DNA of 46,937 bases from Bradyrhizobium sp. (lineage in GTDB: Bacteria > Pseudomonadota > Alphaproteobacteria > Rhizobiales > Xanthobacteraceae). Numbering within the stretch: the stretch's first letter is position 1; each line of letters starts with the position of its first letter. Shown here in pieces: positions 24,648-33,440 of the stretch. Below the pieces are notes generated by a model that was not told the origin of the DNA, did no database searches, and saw only the letters and a program-made list of their open reading frames with translations. The DNA lies in assembly GCF_030646015.1 (NCBI RefSeq), contig NZ_JAUSLT010000117.1, positions 1 through 46,937 on the forward strand, written 5' to 3'. The translations under genes and the position numbers were made by a program.

Positions 24648-25516
24648 GCTTCCGCCTCCACGACGGCGAGACGCCGGCGGCGGGCGGCGATCACGCCGTG
24701 CTTGGGCGCGAAATAGAATGCCACGATGAACAACAACGTCTGAAGGGTGACGATCACACCGCCGGTGGCGCCATCGAGGAAGAAGCTGATGTAGGCGCCG
24801 GCGAAGCTGGTGACCATGCCGAGCGCGACGCTGATCAGGATCAGCCGGCCGAAGCGATCGGTGAGCAGATAGGCGGTGGCGCCGGGGGTCACGACCATGG
24901 CGATGACGAGACAGGCGCCGACGGTCTGCAGCGCCGCGACCGTGCAGGCGCTCAGCAGGGTGAAGAACAATATCTTGAGTGCCCTGGTATTGAGCCCGAT
25001 GCTGCGGGCATGGTTCTCGTCGAAGAACGTCACCATCAGGTCTTTCCAGAGCACCGCCAGGATGGCGAGCGAGACCGCCGCGATGATTGCGACCTGGACC
25101 ACGTCTTCATCCGAGATCGCCAGGATGTTGCCGAGCACGATGGTCTGGATGCTGACCGAGGTCGGCCAGATCGACGCCATCAGCAGGCCGAGCGCGAACA
25201 AGGTCGTGAACACCAGGCCGATGACGGCGTCCTCGCGCAGGCGCGAGTTCAGCTTGACGAACTGCATGCCGCCGGCGGCGAGAATTCCGGCAAAGAAGGC
25301 GCCGACCGCAAACGGTGCGCCGACGATATAGGCCGCGGCGACGCCGGGCACGATGGAGTGCGCCAGCGCGTCGCCCATCAGCGACCAGCCCTTGAGCATC
25401 AGATAGGCCGAGAGGAAGGCGCAGACGCCGCCGACCAGCGCGCTCACCCACATCGCCTTCAGCATGTAATTGTAGCTGAATGGGACCAGCAGCTCGGCGA
25501 AGAATGGCTCCATCAC
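24644..25516 (-). CDS. sitC: Mn/Fe ABC transporter permease
   Basis: A 290-residue ABC-3 family permease, paralogous to sit[82 protein letters not shown]. It ends in a basic tail ([13 protein letters not shown]). It is joined to sitB (start in its stop, 25513-25516) and sitD (24644-24647) by 4-bp ATGA overlaps, so translation is coupled and stoichiometry fixed. Confidence 0.88.
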   Translation of the reverse strand: MMEPFFAELLVPFSYNYMLKAMWVSALVGGVCAFLSAYLMLKGWSLMGDALAHSIVPGVAAAYIVGAPFAVGAFFAGILAAGGMQFVKLNSRLREDAVIGLVFTTLFALGLLMASIWPTSVSIQTIVLGNILAISDEDVVQVAIIAAVSLAILAVLWKDLMVTFFDENHARSIGLNTRALKILFFTLLSACTVAALQTVGACLVIAMVVTPGATAYLLTDRFGRLILISVALGMVTSFAGAYISFFLDGATGGVIVTLQTLLFIVAFYFAPKHGVIAARRRRLAVVEAEA

Positions 25517-26424
25517 TCTGGCTTCGTATTGTTGGGGGAGTCAGCGCGATCATAGAACACCAACGGCCGCTCGTCGTCGGTAAGCACCGTGACCCGCCTG
25601 GTGTCGGCATCGTCGTGCAACGCGGGGCCACCGAGCTGGAAGTTGCGCAGCACGCCGCCGAAGGCGCGCTCGAGATTTCCTTGCGTGAAGACTTGCGCGG
25701 TCGGGCCGGATGCCAGCACCGTGCGGTTGATCAGAACGACCTGGTCGCAGAACTCCGGCACGCTGCCGAGATTATGGGTCGAGACCAGCATGAGGTGGCC
25801 GGCCGCCCGCAATTCGCGCAACAGGCTGATGATGGCGGCTTCGGTCTTGACGTCGATGCCCGTAAAAGGCTCGTCGAGCAGGATGATGCGGCCCTCCTGC
25901 GCCAGCGAGCGCGCCAGGAAGACGCGCTTCTTCTGGCCGCCGCTCAACTCGCCGATCTGGCGATGGCGGAACGCGCTCATGCCGACGCGCTCCAGCGCCT
26001 GGTCGACCTTGTAGCGATCAGCGCGCGACGGCATCCGCAGAAAGTTCATGTGCCCGTAGCGGCCCATCATCACCACGGTTTCGACCAGCACCGGAAAATT
26101 CCAGTCGACATCCTCGCTTTGCGGCACATAGGCGACGATGTTCTTCTTCAGCGCTTCATTGACGCTGAGACCGCACAGCCTCACCTCCCCCGCCGCGGGC
26201 TGCACGAACCCCATGATCGCCTTGAAGATGGTGGATTTTCCGCTGCCGTTGACACCGACCAGCGCGCAGATCGTGCCGGGGTCTAGCTCGAAGGAAGCGT
26301 CATGCACGGCGGTCAGGCCGTTGGCGTAGCTGACGGTGAGATTGCGCACGGAAATGCTGGAGCCGAATGTAGCTCCCTTGGCCCTGTCCGGCGCGATGCC
26401 GGTGAACGGCGCGGATGCGTTCAC
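25513..26424 (-). CDS. sitB: Mn/Fe ABC transporter ATP-binding protein
   Basis: A 303-residue ABC ATPase: Walker [11 protein letters not shown]-loop [10 protein letters not shown], signature LSGGQKKR, Walker [13 protein letters not shown], and switch His in VSTHNLG. The metal-importer subfamily is supported by [12 protein letters not shown] and by the roughly 50-residue C-terminal extension ([16 protein letters not shown]). The GTG at 26424 is chosen because its GTGA overlaps the sitA stop, the same 4-bp coupling seen at the other junctions; the frame is open further upstream, but that part is antisense-like. Confidence 0.9.
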   Translation of the reverse strand: MNASAPFTGIAPDRAKGATFGSSISVRNLTVSYANGLTAVHDASFELDPGTICALVGVNGSGKSTIFKAIMGFVQPAAGEVRLCGLSVNEALKKNIVAYVPQSEDVDWNFPVLVETVVMMGRYGHMNFLRMPSRADRYKVDQALERVGMSAFRHRQIGELSGGQKKRVFLARSLAQEGRIILLDEPFTGIDVKTEAAIISLLRELRAAGHLMLVSTHNLGSVPEFCDQVVLINRTVLASGPTAQVFTQGNLERAFGGVLRNFQLGGPALHDDADTRRVTVLTDDERPLVFYDRADSPNNTKPE

Positions 26425-27338
26425 TTGCCGAATCCCTTCGCGATGGTCTCGACGGTCACATTTAGCAGATCCAGATAGGTGGGGACCGGACCACCGGCGG
26501 CGCTGAGCGAGTCGACATAGAGCACGCCGCCATAGCGGGCGCCGGTCTCGCGCGCGACCTGCTTGGCGGCGCGGTCGGAGATCGTGCTCTCGCTGAACAC
26601 GACGGGAATCCTGTTCTTGCGCACGAGGTCGATCACTTTGCGGACCTGCTGCGGCGTGCCCTGCTCGTCGGCATTGATCGGCCACAGATAGGCTTCCCGC
26701 AGCTTGTAATCGCGCGTCAGGTAGCTGAAGGCGCCTTCGCTGGAAACCAGCCAGCGCTGGTTTTCGGGGATGGCTTCGAGCCGCTTGCGCAAGGGCTCGT
26801 CGAGCGCCTTGATCCGCGCCGAATAGGCCGCGGCGTTCTTCGTGTAGGCTTCCGCGTTATCAGGGTCGTATTTGACCAGCGCCTTGCGGATGTTCTCGAC
26901 ATAGATCAGCGCCGTGGACGACGACATCCAGGCATGTGGATTGGGCTTGCCGCTGTAGGGACCCTCGGTGATCCCCATCGGCTCGATGCCTTCGGTGACG
27001 ACCACGCTCGGCACCTGCTTGACGTTCTCGAAGAATTTCTCGAACCAGCGCTCGAGATTAAAACCGTTCCACAGCACGAGGTCGGCCGCCTGCGCCCGCA
27101 CGATATCCAGCGGCGTCGGCTGGTAATCGTGGATCTCGGCGCCCGGCTTGGTGATCGATTCCACGATGGCTTTGTCGCCGGCGACGTTCTGCGCGATGTC
27201 CTGGATGATCGTGAAGGTGGTCACGACCCGAAACGGCTTGCGGGACTGCGCCTGCGCGGGAGCGGCCAGCACGGCGGCAGCGCACGCCGCAGCAACGGCA
27301 GTCGCCACGCGCCACCGGCTCATCGGCTTCGACTTCAT
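26421..27338 (-). CDS. sitA: Periplasmic Mn/Fe-binding protein of ABC importer
   Basis: A 305-residue cluster A-I metal-binding protein with a signal peptide ([20 protein letters not shown], residues 11-30). Putative ligands are H70 ([11 protein letters not shown]), H135 (PNPHAWMS), E201 ([10 protein letters not shown]) and D255 (SESTISDR). The His-His-Glu-Asp set is that of Mn/Fe binders such as PsaA; zinc proteins of the ZnuA type have a third His and a His-rich loop, which are absent here. First gene of sitABCD. A perfect TGCGA-N5-TCGCA palindrome lies 66 bp upstream. ATG 27338 has GGAG upstream; 27392 would hide the signal peptide. Confidence 0.9.
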   Translation of the reverse strand: MKSKPMSRWRVATAVAAACAAAVLAAPAQAQSRKPFRVVTTFTIIQDIAQNVAGDKAIVESITKPGAEIHDYQPTPLDIVRAQAADLVLWNGFNLERWFEKFFENVKQVPSVVVTEGIEPMGITEGPYSGKPNPHAWMSSSTALIYVENIRKALVKYDPDNAEAYTKNAAAYSARIKALDEPLRKRLEAIPENQRWLVSSEGAFSYLTRDYKLREAYLWPINADEQGTPQQVRKVIDLVRKNRIPVVFSESTISDRAAKQVARETGARYGGVLYVDSLSAAGGPVPTYLDLLNVTVETIAKGFGK

Positions 27339-27404
27339 ACGCCTGTTCTCCAAATCATGGCCGCGTCCCGAATAGCAGCACCGCCGCGCCAAACCCAGTT
27401 GCTG

Positions 27405-27421
27405 TTGCGACTTAATCGCAA
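27405..27421. promoter_or_regulatory. Fur/Mur-like box 1 (sitA side)
   Basis: TTGCGACTTAATCGCAA: TGCGA-N5-TCGCA with the flanking T/A also paired. 66 bp upstream of the sitA start. The form resembles alphaproteobacterial Fur/Mur sites (TGCRA-N5-TYGCA, recalled), which repress Mn uptake genes when Mn is sufficient. Confidence 0.68.
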
Positions 27422-27459
27422 GAACGATTGCGTGGAATGGGAACCTGTGTCAATCCTTA

Positions 27460-27476
27460 TTGCGATCTATTCGCAT
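27460..27476. promoter_or_regulatory. Fur/Mur-like box 2 (central)
   Basis: TTGCGATCTATTCGCAT: TGCGA-N5-TCGCA, same arms and spacer length as box 1, centred 55 bp away. 24 bp upstream of the porin ATG at 27501. Confidence 0.65.
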
Positions 27477-27500
27477 TTAGGGAAATCCGTTTTGAAAACC

Positions 27501-28940
27501 ATGTGCGATTTCAACGTCTTCGGCGGGATCCGGCCAAATTCTGCGATTAAGTCGCAGTCGCATAAATGGCTGGGCTGCCGCTCGTTGAGGGGCATTTCAC
27601 TGGCAATCGCGGTCGTCGCCGGCGCGTTCCCAGCCCTTGCGGAAGCGACCGAGCCGTCCGGCGGAATCCCGTCCCCGTCGATCGCAACCAGTTTGCCTGA
27701 TAACGGCGACCCGGCCGGTATCCGCAAATGGCTCAGCGAACGCGGCGTCACCTATGGCGTGGTCTATACCGGCGAAGCGCTCGGCAACGTCTCGGGCGGC
27801 ATCCACCAGGGCGCGCTGTATGGCGGCAAGCTCGAAGTGGCTGTCAGCGCCAACCTCGAGAAGCTGATCGGATGGCAGGGACTGAGCTTCTTCTCCAATG
27901 CCTTTCAGATCCACCGCACCTCCGGCCCGCGCGACGAGCACTTCACCAGCATGATCACCATCAGCAACATCGAGGCATTCTCCTCGACACGCCTGTCGGA
28001 GCTTTGGTTCGAACAGAAGTTCTTTGATGACCGCTTCGGTATCCGCATCGGACAGCTGACGACCGACGCGGAATTCTTCATCAGCGATTACAGCAAGATG
28101 TTCATCAGCAGCGATTGGCCCACCATCATGGGTGCCAACGTGCCGAGCGGCGGGCCGGCTTACCCGCTCGCTACCCCCGGCATCCGATGGAAGTTCGACG
28201 CCAGCGCGAACTGGTCGATGCTGGTCGGACTGTACAATGGCGATCCCGGCAATCAGGCCTCGGTCAACCGCACCGGCACCAACTTCCGGGTCAACGACCC
28301 GCCGCTTCTGATGGGCGAGATTCAGCATCGCTACAATCAGGACAAGGAATCCCGCGGGCTGGCGGGAACGCTCCGGCTCGGCGGCTGGCACCATTTCGGC
28401 AAATTCGATGATCTGAGATTCGACCATGCGGGGCATTCGCTGGCGGATCCGCTCAGTAACGGCGTGGCCCGCCAGTTCCGCGGCACCAGCGGCATCTACG
28501 GCATCGTCGACCAGCAACTATACCGGCCCGAAGGCGGCGGCCCCGACAGCGGCATCAGCGTCTTCAGCCGCATTTCCGGGGCTCCGTCCGATCGCAACCT
28601 GGTCAACTTCTTCCTGGACGGCGGCGTCGTCTTCGCCGGCATGCTCCCCGCCCGCCCCGACGACAAGTTCGGCGCGTCCTTCATCTATGCGAGAATGTCC
28701 GATTGGGCCCGCGCACTCGACTACGACCTGATCGCGTTCGCGGGCGTCGCTCACCCGATCCGGGCCTACGAAATGACGATCGAGCTCAGCTACCAGGCCC
28801 AGATCAAGCCAGGCTGGACCATGCAGCCGGTCTTTCAATACATCATCCATCCCGGCGGCCATGTGCCGGACCCGATTTCTCCGAACCTGGCGATCAAGAG
28901 CGGGGCGCTGGTTGGTGTGAGAAGTACGGTCGCGTTCTAG
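27501..28940 (+). CDS. OprB-family outer membrane porin, divergent from sitABCD
   Basis: A porin of the carbohydrate-selective OprB family: signal-like segment RGISLAIAVVAGAFPALA-EA, N-terminal GDPAGIRKWLSERGVTYGVVYTGEALGNVSGGIHQGALYGGKLEVA, then EQKFFDDRFGIRIGQLTTDAEF, LGGWHHFGKFDD, and a terminal strand LAIKSGALVGVRSTVAF ending in Phe, as outer-membrane beta-barrels do. The start is uncertain: ATG 27501 gives 479 aa with a long N-region, TTG 27492 has a better ribosome site (TAGGGA), and TTG 27585 would give a compact signal peptide and leave the third box upstream. Divergence from a Mn importer with shared boxes suggests it passes divalent metal rather than sugar; MnoP of B. japonicum is a recalled precedent. 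Confidence 0.82.
   Translation: MCDFNVFGGIRPNSAIKSQSHKWLGCRSLRGISLAIAVVAGAFPALAEATEPSGGIPSPSIATSLPDNGDPAGIRKWLSERGVTYGVVYTGEALGNVSGGIHQGALYGGKLEVAVSANLEKLIGWQGLSFFSNAFQIHRTSGPRDEHFTSMITISNIEAFSSTRLSELWFEQKFFDDRFGIRIGQLTTDAEFFISDYSKMFISSDWPTIMGANVPSGGPAYPLATPGIRWKFDASANWSMLVGLYNGDPGNQASVNRTGTNFRVNDPPLLMGEIQHRYNQDKESRGLAGTLRLGGWHHFGKFDDLRFDHAGHSLADPLSNGVARQFRGTSGIYGIVDQQLYRPEGGGPDSGISVFSRISGAPSDRNLVNFFLDGGVVFAGMLPARPDDKFGASFIYARMSDWARALDYDLIAFAGVAHPIRAYEMTIELSYQAQIKPGWTMQPVFQYIIHPGGHVPDPISPNLAIKSGALVGVRSTVAF
27541..27557. promoter_or_regulatory. Fur/Mur-like box 3 (porin side)
   Basis: CTGCGATTAAGTCGCAG: perfect 17-bp palindrome with the same TGCGA-N5-TCGCA core. It falls inside the porin frame if ATG 27501 is used, or 28 bp upstream if translation starts at TTG 27585. 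Confidence 0.65.
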
Positions 28941-28948
28941 CGGCTACT

Positions 28949-29185
28949 TCAGCCTGCGCGACCATGCGCGCGTAGCAACATGGCGCCACCCTCGGTGACC
29001 GCCACTCTCACACCCGCTCCTGCAACCATCTCGCGCGTGACAAAACCGCGATCGACCGCGTCCTCCCAGATCGTCAGGCGCGGGCACGAGGTGCGCCATG
29101 TCTCGATCACCTCGGAATAGAGCCGTGGCTCCCGGGCGATCCATTCGACGAGATCGAGCACCAGCGGGTCTGTGCTGTCGACCAT
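28949..29185 (-). CDS. Small conserved hypothetical protein next to TSUP gene
   Basis: A 78-residue acidic protein: MVDSTDPLVLDLVEWIAREPRLYSEVIETWRTSCPRLTIWEDAVDRGFV, then REMVAGAGVRVAVTEGG. Domain not recognised; the C-terminal half looks like a small winged-helix fragment. AAGGAG lies upstream of ATG 29185. It starts 16 bp after the TSUP stop, so it is the second gene of that operon. Confidence 0.68.
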   Translation of the reverse strand: MVDSTDPLVLDLVEWIAREPRLYSEVIETWRTSCPRLTIWEDAVDRGFVTREMVAGAGVRVAVTEGGAMLLRAHGRAG

Positions 29186-29201
29186 CCGCCATCTCCTTCC
29201 C

Positions 29202-29972
29202 TCAAAAGGCGAGCGCCTTGCTTTCGAAATAGGGCGCCAGCAGCAGCCAGCTTCCGTAGATGATGTAATAGCAGGCCACCGCCGTAATCAGCCGTCCCGC
29301 CCAGGTGCGGAATTGCAGGTCGGTCATGGCCTCGAGGAAGCGCCGCGCCAATGTGGTGCCGGTCATCGACGCCGCCACCGCGATCACGGCGAGCAACGGA
29401 TCGAGCGTAGCGGCCTGATCAATGATGCCGCCGAAATACACCAGTTTGACAAAATGGCTGGCGACCTGGCAGGCGGCCTTGGTCGCGACCACCTCGCGGC
29501 GGCCGAAATTGCCGCCGAGAAAGAAGGTGTCCATCAGGGGGCCGGAGACACCGGTCATCAGCATCAGCCCCATGCAGATGAAGCCATAAAAACTGCCCTG
29601 CGCGATACTCTCGGGATTGGGCTTCAGGCCCTTCGGCGTCAGCCGCGCCATGAACGGCGTCACGCCGAGCAGCAACAGCGCGATCGGCTTGTCCGGCACG
29701 TAGCGGGTGATCGACCAGGCGCCGAGCGCCAGCCCGGCGCCGATCAGGTAGATCGCGACCGGCCGCCACCTGATGTGGCCGCGCCACAGGAAGGCGCGCC
29801 AGCCGTTCGACGCCATCTGCGTGATCGCATGCAGCACCATCGCCGACGGCAGCGGCAGCACGGTCAGCAGCACGCCGATCAGGATCAGCCCGCCGGCCAT
29901 GCCGAACAGGCCGGACAGGAACGCTGTCGCGACCATCAGCAAGCCGAGCGCGGCGATCAGAAGCGGCGTCAT
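29202..29972 (-). CDS. TSUP family sulfite/sulfonate exporter (TauE/SafE)
   Basis: A 256-residue integral membrane protein of the TauE/SafE family with about eight helices and the internal repeat of TSUP proteins (FLSGLFGMAGGLILIGVLLTVLPLPSAMVLHAITQMASNGWRAFLWRGHI at residues 18-67; FICMGLMLMTGVSGPLMDTFFLGG in the second half). Such proteins export sulfite, sulfoacetate or other organosulfur anions; the substrate here is unknown. ATG 29972. It is divergent from a LysR-type regulator, with an inverted repeat between. Confidence 0.85.
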   Translation of the reverse strand: MTPLLIAALGLLMVATAFLSGLFGMAGGLILIGVLLTVLPLPSAMVLHAITQMASNGWRAFLWRGHIRWRPVAIYLIGAGLALGAWSITRYVPDKPIALLLLGVTPFMARLTPKGLKPNPESIAQGSFYGFICMGLMLMTGVSGPLMDTFFLGGNFGRREVVATKAACQVASHFVKLVYFGGIIDQAATLDPLLAVIAVAASMTGTTLARRFLEAMTDLQFRTWAGRLITAVACYYIIYGSWLLLAPYFESKALAF

Positions 29973-30013
29973 GCGAATCTCCGCCCCCTATCTGCCTTGC
30001 CTGTACCGGCGGC

Positions 30014-30049
30014 GCAAACTGAGTTAGCTTGGCCTGGCATCAGTTTTGC
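30014..30049. promoter_or_regulatory. Inverted repeat, candidate LysR binding site
   Basis: GCAAACTGA-N17-TCAGTTTTGC: arms are complementary except for one extra T. Located between the divergent TSUP and LysR genes, where LysR proteins usually bind to control both. Confidence 0.5.
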
Positions 30050-30074
30050 TGAGGGTAGCAACTCCCGGGGTAAA

Positions 30075-30974
30075 ATGCGGCGGCTGCTCTTTCTCAACGG
30101 TATCAAGGCGTTCGAGGCCGCGGCGCGAACCGGCAGTTTTGCGGGCGCCGGAGCCGAGCTCAACGTGTCGGCGGCGGCGGTCTCCAGGATGGTGCATCTT
30201 CTGGAACAGCGGCTCGGCGTCGCGCTGTTCGAGCGCAAGGCCAACCGGCTGGCGCCGACGGCGGCGGGGCGCGCCTATCAGAGCGGGCTGACGCCGATCT
30301 TCGACGCGCTGGCGAGCCTGACCGCGCAGGTATCAGCGCCGTCGGGCGTCCGGGTGCTGACCATCGGCGTCGGTCCGACCTTTGCCATGCGCTGGCTGAT
30401 CCCGCGGCTGGCGGATTTTCGGAAAGTGGAGCCCGATATCGAGGTGCGCATCACCACCGGCGGGGCGGCGGCGCCGTTCGGCGACGACTGGAGCTGCGGC
30501 ATCAAGCTCGGCGACGGCGAGTGGCCGGGCCTGGTCGCCGAGCCCCTGTTCGCAGCCGATCTGTTGCCGGTGTGTGCGCCGCGGCTGGCGCAGCAGTTGA
30601 AGCGGCCCGCCGACCTCAAGGGGCAGAGCCTGCTGCGCGTCGCCCATTCGCCCGATGACTGGCCGTCATGGCTGAAGGCATCGGGCGTCGGGCGGGTGAC
30701 CGCGCGCGGGCCGGAGTTTCAGTTTTACGGCCAGGCCCTGCAGGCCGCCGTCGACGGGCTCGGGATCGCCATGGGCATCCGGCCCTATATCGACGACGAC
30801 CTCGCCGCCGGGCGGCTGGTCGCGCCGTTCGCGCTGACGGTGCCGAAGGGCATGCGATGGTATCTGGTCTATCGCAGCTTCCAGACCGGGCAGCGCGATT
30901 TCGCCGCGTTCCGGCGCTGGATCATGCGCGCAGCGGCCGGACCCGCGGCCGGGGACAGGGTTCGGAAAAAATAG
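30075..30974 (+). CDS. LysR-type transcriptional regulator (GcvA-like)
   Basis: A 299-residue LTTR. Winged HTH at residues 5-62 (LNGIKAFEAAARTGSFAGAGAELNVSAAAVSRMVHLLEQRLGVALFERKANRLAPTAAG, of GcvA-like type) and a periplasmic-binding-protein-like effector domain from about residue 90 (VLTIGVGPTFAMRWLIPRLADFRKVEPDIEVRI) to 290. ATG 30075; the frame upstream is open but overlaps the divergent gene. Its likely target is the TSUP operon, plus itself. Confidence 0.87.
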   Translation: MRRLLFLNGIKAFEAAARTGSFAGAGAELNVSAAAVSRMVHLLEQRLGVALFERKANRLAPTAAGRAYQSGLTPIFDALASLTAQVSAPSGVRVLTIGVGPTFAMRWLIPRLADFRKVEPDIEVRITTGGAAAPFGDDWSCGIKLGDGEWPGLVAEPLFAADLLPVCAPRLAQQLKRPADLKGQSLLRVAHSPDDWPSWLKASGVGRVTARGPEFQFYGQALQAAVDGLGIAMGIRPYIDDDLAAGRLVAPFALTVPKGMRWYLVYRSFQTGQRDFAAFRRWIMRAAAGPAAGDRVRKK

Positions 30975-31052
30975 CCGGAAATGTGAACGGGTTCACATTC
31001 GTCTTGGCCGGCGCGTGTTTCCCTCGGTCCCAGGAGTAGCTGGGGTGACGAG

Positions 31053-31301
31053 ATGACCTACGAGGGCTTTGCCATCGAGTGTTACCAGGCCGGCAGGGGC
31101 CTGTGGCACGCCAGGCTCAGGCGGCCGGACCGCAATCCCATGATCGTCGGCGGCGTCGCGTTTTCGGCGATTGAAATCGGCTTCGCCTGGCCCGATCCGG
31201 AGTCCGCCGCAGCAGATGCCAAGAACCAGATCGATCGCCTCAAGCTCACCCGATACGCCGCGGTCGCGCAAGTGCCGCAACAGGAGCTGTCGGCCGCGTG
31301 A
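31053..31301 (+). CDS. Hypothetical protein (82 aa)
   Basis: An 82-residue soluble protein: MTYEGFAIECYQAGRGLWHARLRRPD, VGGVAFSAIEIGFAWPDPESAAADAKNQIDRL. It reads as a small beta-sheet plus helix. No known family. Start supported by position and by a GGGGTGACG just upstream. Probably co-transcribed with the small zinc-ribbon-like gene 23 bp downstream. Confidence 0.55.
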   Translation: MTYEGFAIECYQAGRGLWHARLRRPDRNPMIVGGVAFSAIEIGFAWPDPESAAADAKNQIDRLKLTRYAAVAQVPQQELSAA

Positions 31302-31324
31302 TTTGACCCAGAGGTAAGCGTCCC

Positions 31325-31525
31325 ATGCTTGATTCCGAATTCCAATCGGCCCAGTCAGCTTCCCCCACGGTTATGTGCTTTTGTCCGCAATGCGATGCCG
31401 AACTGGCGGTGCTGAGCGTCATCGCCGGGCGGGCGGGGTCCGAATACTGGGCCATGCAATGCACCGAGTGCGGCGGGATCCATCTGGATATCGTCAAGCC
31501 CGCGCCGTTGCCGCACACGGCGTAG
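31325..31525 (+). CDS. Small zinc-ribbon-like protein
   Basis: A 66-residue protein with two Cys pairs, CFCPQC and QCTECGG (C-x2-C at residues 20-23 and C-x2-C about 28 residues later), the spacing of a zinc ribbon. GAGGTAAGCG lies upstream of the ATG. Function unknown. Confidence 0.62.
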   Translation: MLDSEFQSAQSASPTVMCFCPQCDAELAVLSVIAGRAGSEYWAMQCTECGGIHLDIVKPAPLPHTA

Positions 31526-31534
31526 CATCACCTC

Positions 31535-31665
31535 GTAGCCCGGATGGAGGCCTTGGGTCACGCCTTCGGCGTTACCCTAGGACGCAATCCGGGAGCGGTG
31601 CCAGAAAACCCGGATTACGCCATCGGGAGGCGCTTCGCGCCGACCTCTGGCTTCATCCGGGCTAC
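31535..31665. repeat. Palindromic element, GTAGCCCGGATGGA family (copy 2)
   Basis: Ends GTAGCCCGGATGGAGGC and CTTCATCCGGGCTAC, with an inner hairpin TCACGCCTTCGGCGTTA. Between convergent genes. Related to 22618-22753. Confidence 0.82.
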
Positions 31666-31671
31666 GGACCC

Positions 31672-33327
31672 TCAGCCACCGACCTCGAATGCATGCGCGA
31701 TGGCGCGCTGGGCCTCGTCCTGGATCTGCCGCAGGTGCTTTTCGCTGCGAAAGCTCTCCGCATAGATCTTGTAGACATCCTCGGTGCCCGACGGCCGCGC
31801 CGCGAACCATCCGCTGTCTGACGTCACCTTGATGCCGCCGAACGGCTGGCCGTTGCCGGGTGCCGCGGTGAACGCCGCGCGAACCGGCTCGCCGGCCAGT
31901 TCCGCCATCGCCAGCTTCTCAGGCGACAACGCCTTCAGGAGATTCTTCTGAACCGATGTCGCCGGCGCGTCGATCCGCTCGTAGTAGGGCATGCCGAGTT
32001 CGTCGGTCAGCTTCGTGAACAACTGGCTGGGATCGGATTTGGTGCGCGCCGTCATCTCGGCGGCCAGCAGTCCCAAGATGATACCGTCCTTGTCGGTGGT
32101 CCAGACCGAGCCGTCCCTGCGCAGGAACGAGGCGCCGGCGCTTTCCTCGCCGGCGAAGCCGAACGCGCCGTCGCTGAGGCCGTCGACGAACCATTTGAAC
32201 CCGACGGGGGTTTCGACCAGCCCGCGGCCGAGCTTTTTCGCGACGCGATCGATGATCGCGCTGGAGACGATGGTCTTGCCCACCGCGCTGTCGCCGCGCC
32301 ATTGCGGACGGTTTTGAAACAGATAGGCGATCGATGCGGCGAGGTAATGGTTCGGGTTCATCAGCCCGTTCGAGCCGGTCACGATGCCGTGCCGATCGGC
32401 GTCGGTGTCGTTGGCAAAGGCGACATCGAACCGGTCGCGCATGCCGATCAGCCGCGCCATCGCGTAAGGCGAGGAGCAGTCCATCCGGATCTTGCCGTCC
32501 CAGTCGAGCGTCATGAAGCGAAACGTCGGATCGACCGCATCGCTGACGATGGTCGCGGCAAGACCGTAGCGCGCGATGATCGGCTGCCAGTAGCGCACGC
32601 CGGCGCCGCCCAACGGGTCGATGCCAATGCGAACGCCGGAGGAACGGATCGCCTCCATGTCGATGACGTTGCCGAGGTCGGCGACATAGGGCCCGATGAA
32701 ATCGTGGCGGTGAACGCAAGCCGCCTGGCGCGCGCGGTCATAGGGGATGCGTTTGACGCCGCGCAGCGCGTCTTCCAGGAAGCCGTTGGCGGCGCGCTCG
32801 ATTCCCGAGGTGATGTCGGTATCCGCCGGTCCGCCATTGGGCGGATTGTATTTGAACCCGCCGTCTTCCGGCGGGTTATGCGACGGCGTGATCACGACGC
32901 CGTCGGCAAGGCCTTTTTCACGGCCCTTGTTGTAGGTGAGGATGGCATGCGAGATCACCGGCGTCGGCGTATAGCCGTCATCCGCGTCGATCATCACCTC
33001 GACGCCGTTGGCCGCGAACACTTCGAGCGCGCTCGCCAGCGCCGGCTCGGCCAGTGCGTGGGTGTCGATGCCGACGAAGACAGGCCCATCGATGCCGCTG
33101 CGTTTGCGGTGATCGCACAGCGCCTGGCTGATCGCCAGGATATGCGCCTCGTTGAAGGCGTGATTGAGCGCGGAGCCGCGATGCCCCGAAGTGCCGAACG
33201 CCACGCGTTGCGCCGGAAACGACGGGTCGGGCTTGCCGGCAAAATAGGCCGTCACCAGCCGCGGCACGTTTGCCAGCATCCGGGGTTCGACGATCTTGCC
33301 GGCAAGCGGATTGATTTCAGCGGCCAC
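31672..33327 (-). CDS. pgm: Phosphoglucomutase (alpha-D-glucose 1,6-bisphosphate type)
   Basis: A 551-residue alpha-D-phosphohexomutase interconverting glucose-1-phosphate and glucose-6-phosphate, linking glycogen, trehalose and exopolysaccharide synthesis to central metabolism. Evidence: [20 protein letters not shown] (residues 44-63), the phosphoserine loop [15 protein letters not shown] (S149), the metal loop [12 protein letters not shown], the sugar loop GEESAGASF and the phosphate loop [17 protein letters not shown]. Same length and N terminus as E. coli Pgm. The start is GTG 33327, with GAGGAGACCAC upstream; ATG 33351 and 33441 lack such support. Confidence 0.92.
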   Translation of the reverse strand: MAAEINPLAGKIVEPRMLANVPRLVTAYFAGKPDPSFPAQRVAFGTSGHRGSALNHAFNEAHILAISQALCDHRKRSGIDGPVFVGIDTHALAEPALASALEVFAANGVEVMIDADDGYTPTPVISHAILTYNKGREKGLADGVVITPSHNPPEDGGFKYNPPNGGPADTDITSGIERAANGFLEDALRGVKRIPYDRARQAACVHRHDFIGPYVADLGNVIDMEAIRSSGVRIGIDPLGGAGVRYWQPIIARYGLAATIVSDAVDPTFRFMTLDWDGKIRMDCSSPYAMARLIGMRDRFDVAFANDTDADRHGIVTGSNGLMNPNHYLAASIAYLFQNRPQWRGDSAVGKTIVSSAIIDRVAKKLGRGLVETPVGFKWFVDGLSDGAFGFAGEESAGASFLRRDGSVWTTDKDGIILGLLAAEMTARTKSDPSQLFTKLTDELGMPYYERIDAPATSVQKNLLKALSPEKLAMAELAGEPVRAAFTAAPGNGQPFGGIKVTSDSGWFAARPSGTEDVYKIYAESFRSEKHLRQIQDEAQRAIAHAFEVGG

Positions 33328-33440
33328 GTGGTCTCCTCGATGTTTTGGCATTCCGGTATTCTGGATGAATGCCACAGTCGCGGACAAGAGACCAGCATCG
33401 GCGATCGCGCCGCCGCGATGTCCGGCTTCAGCCTCGCGCA

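Noticed and set aside
26425..26685. Longer N terminus for sitB from an upstream start
   Set aside because: The extra 87 residues are antisense-like Arg-rich sequence over sitA; GTG 26424 gives the same 4-bp overlap as the other operon junctions.
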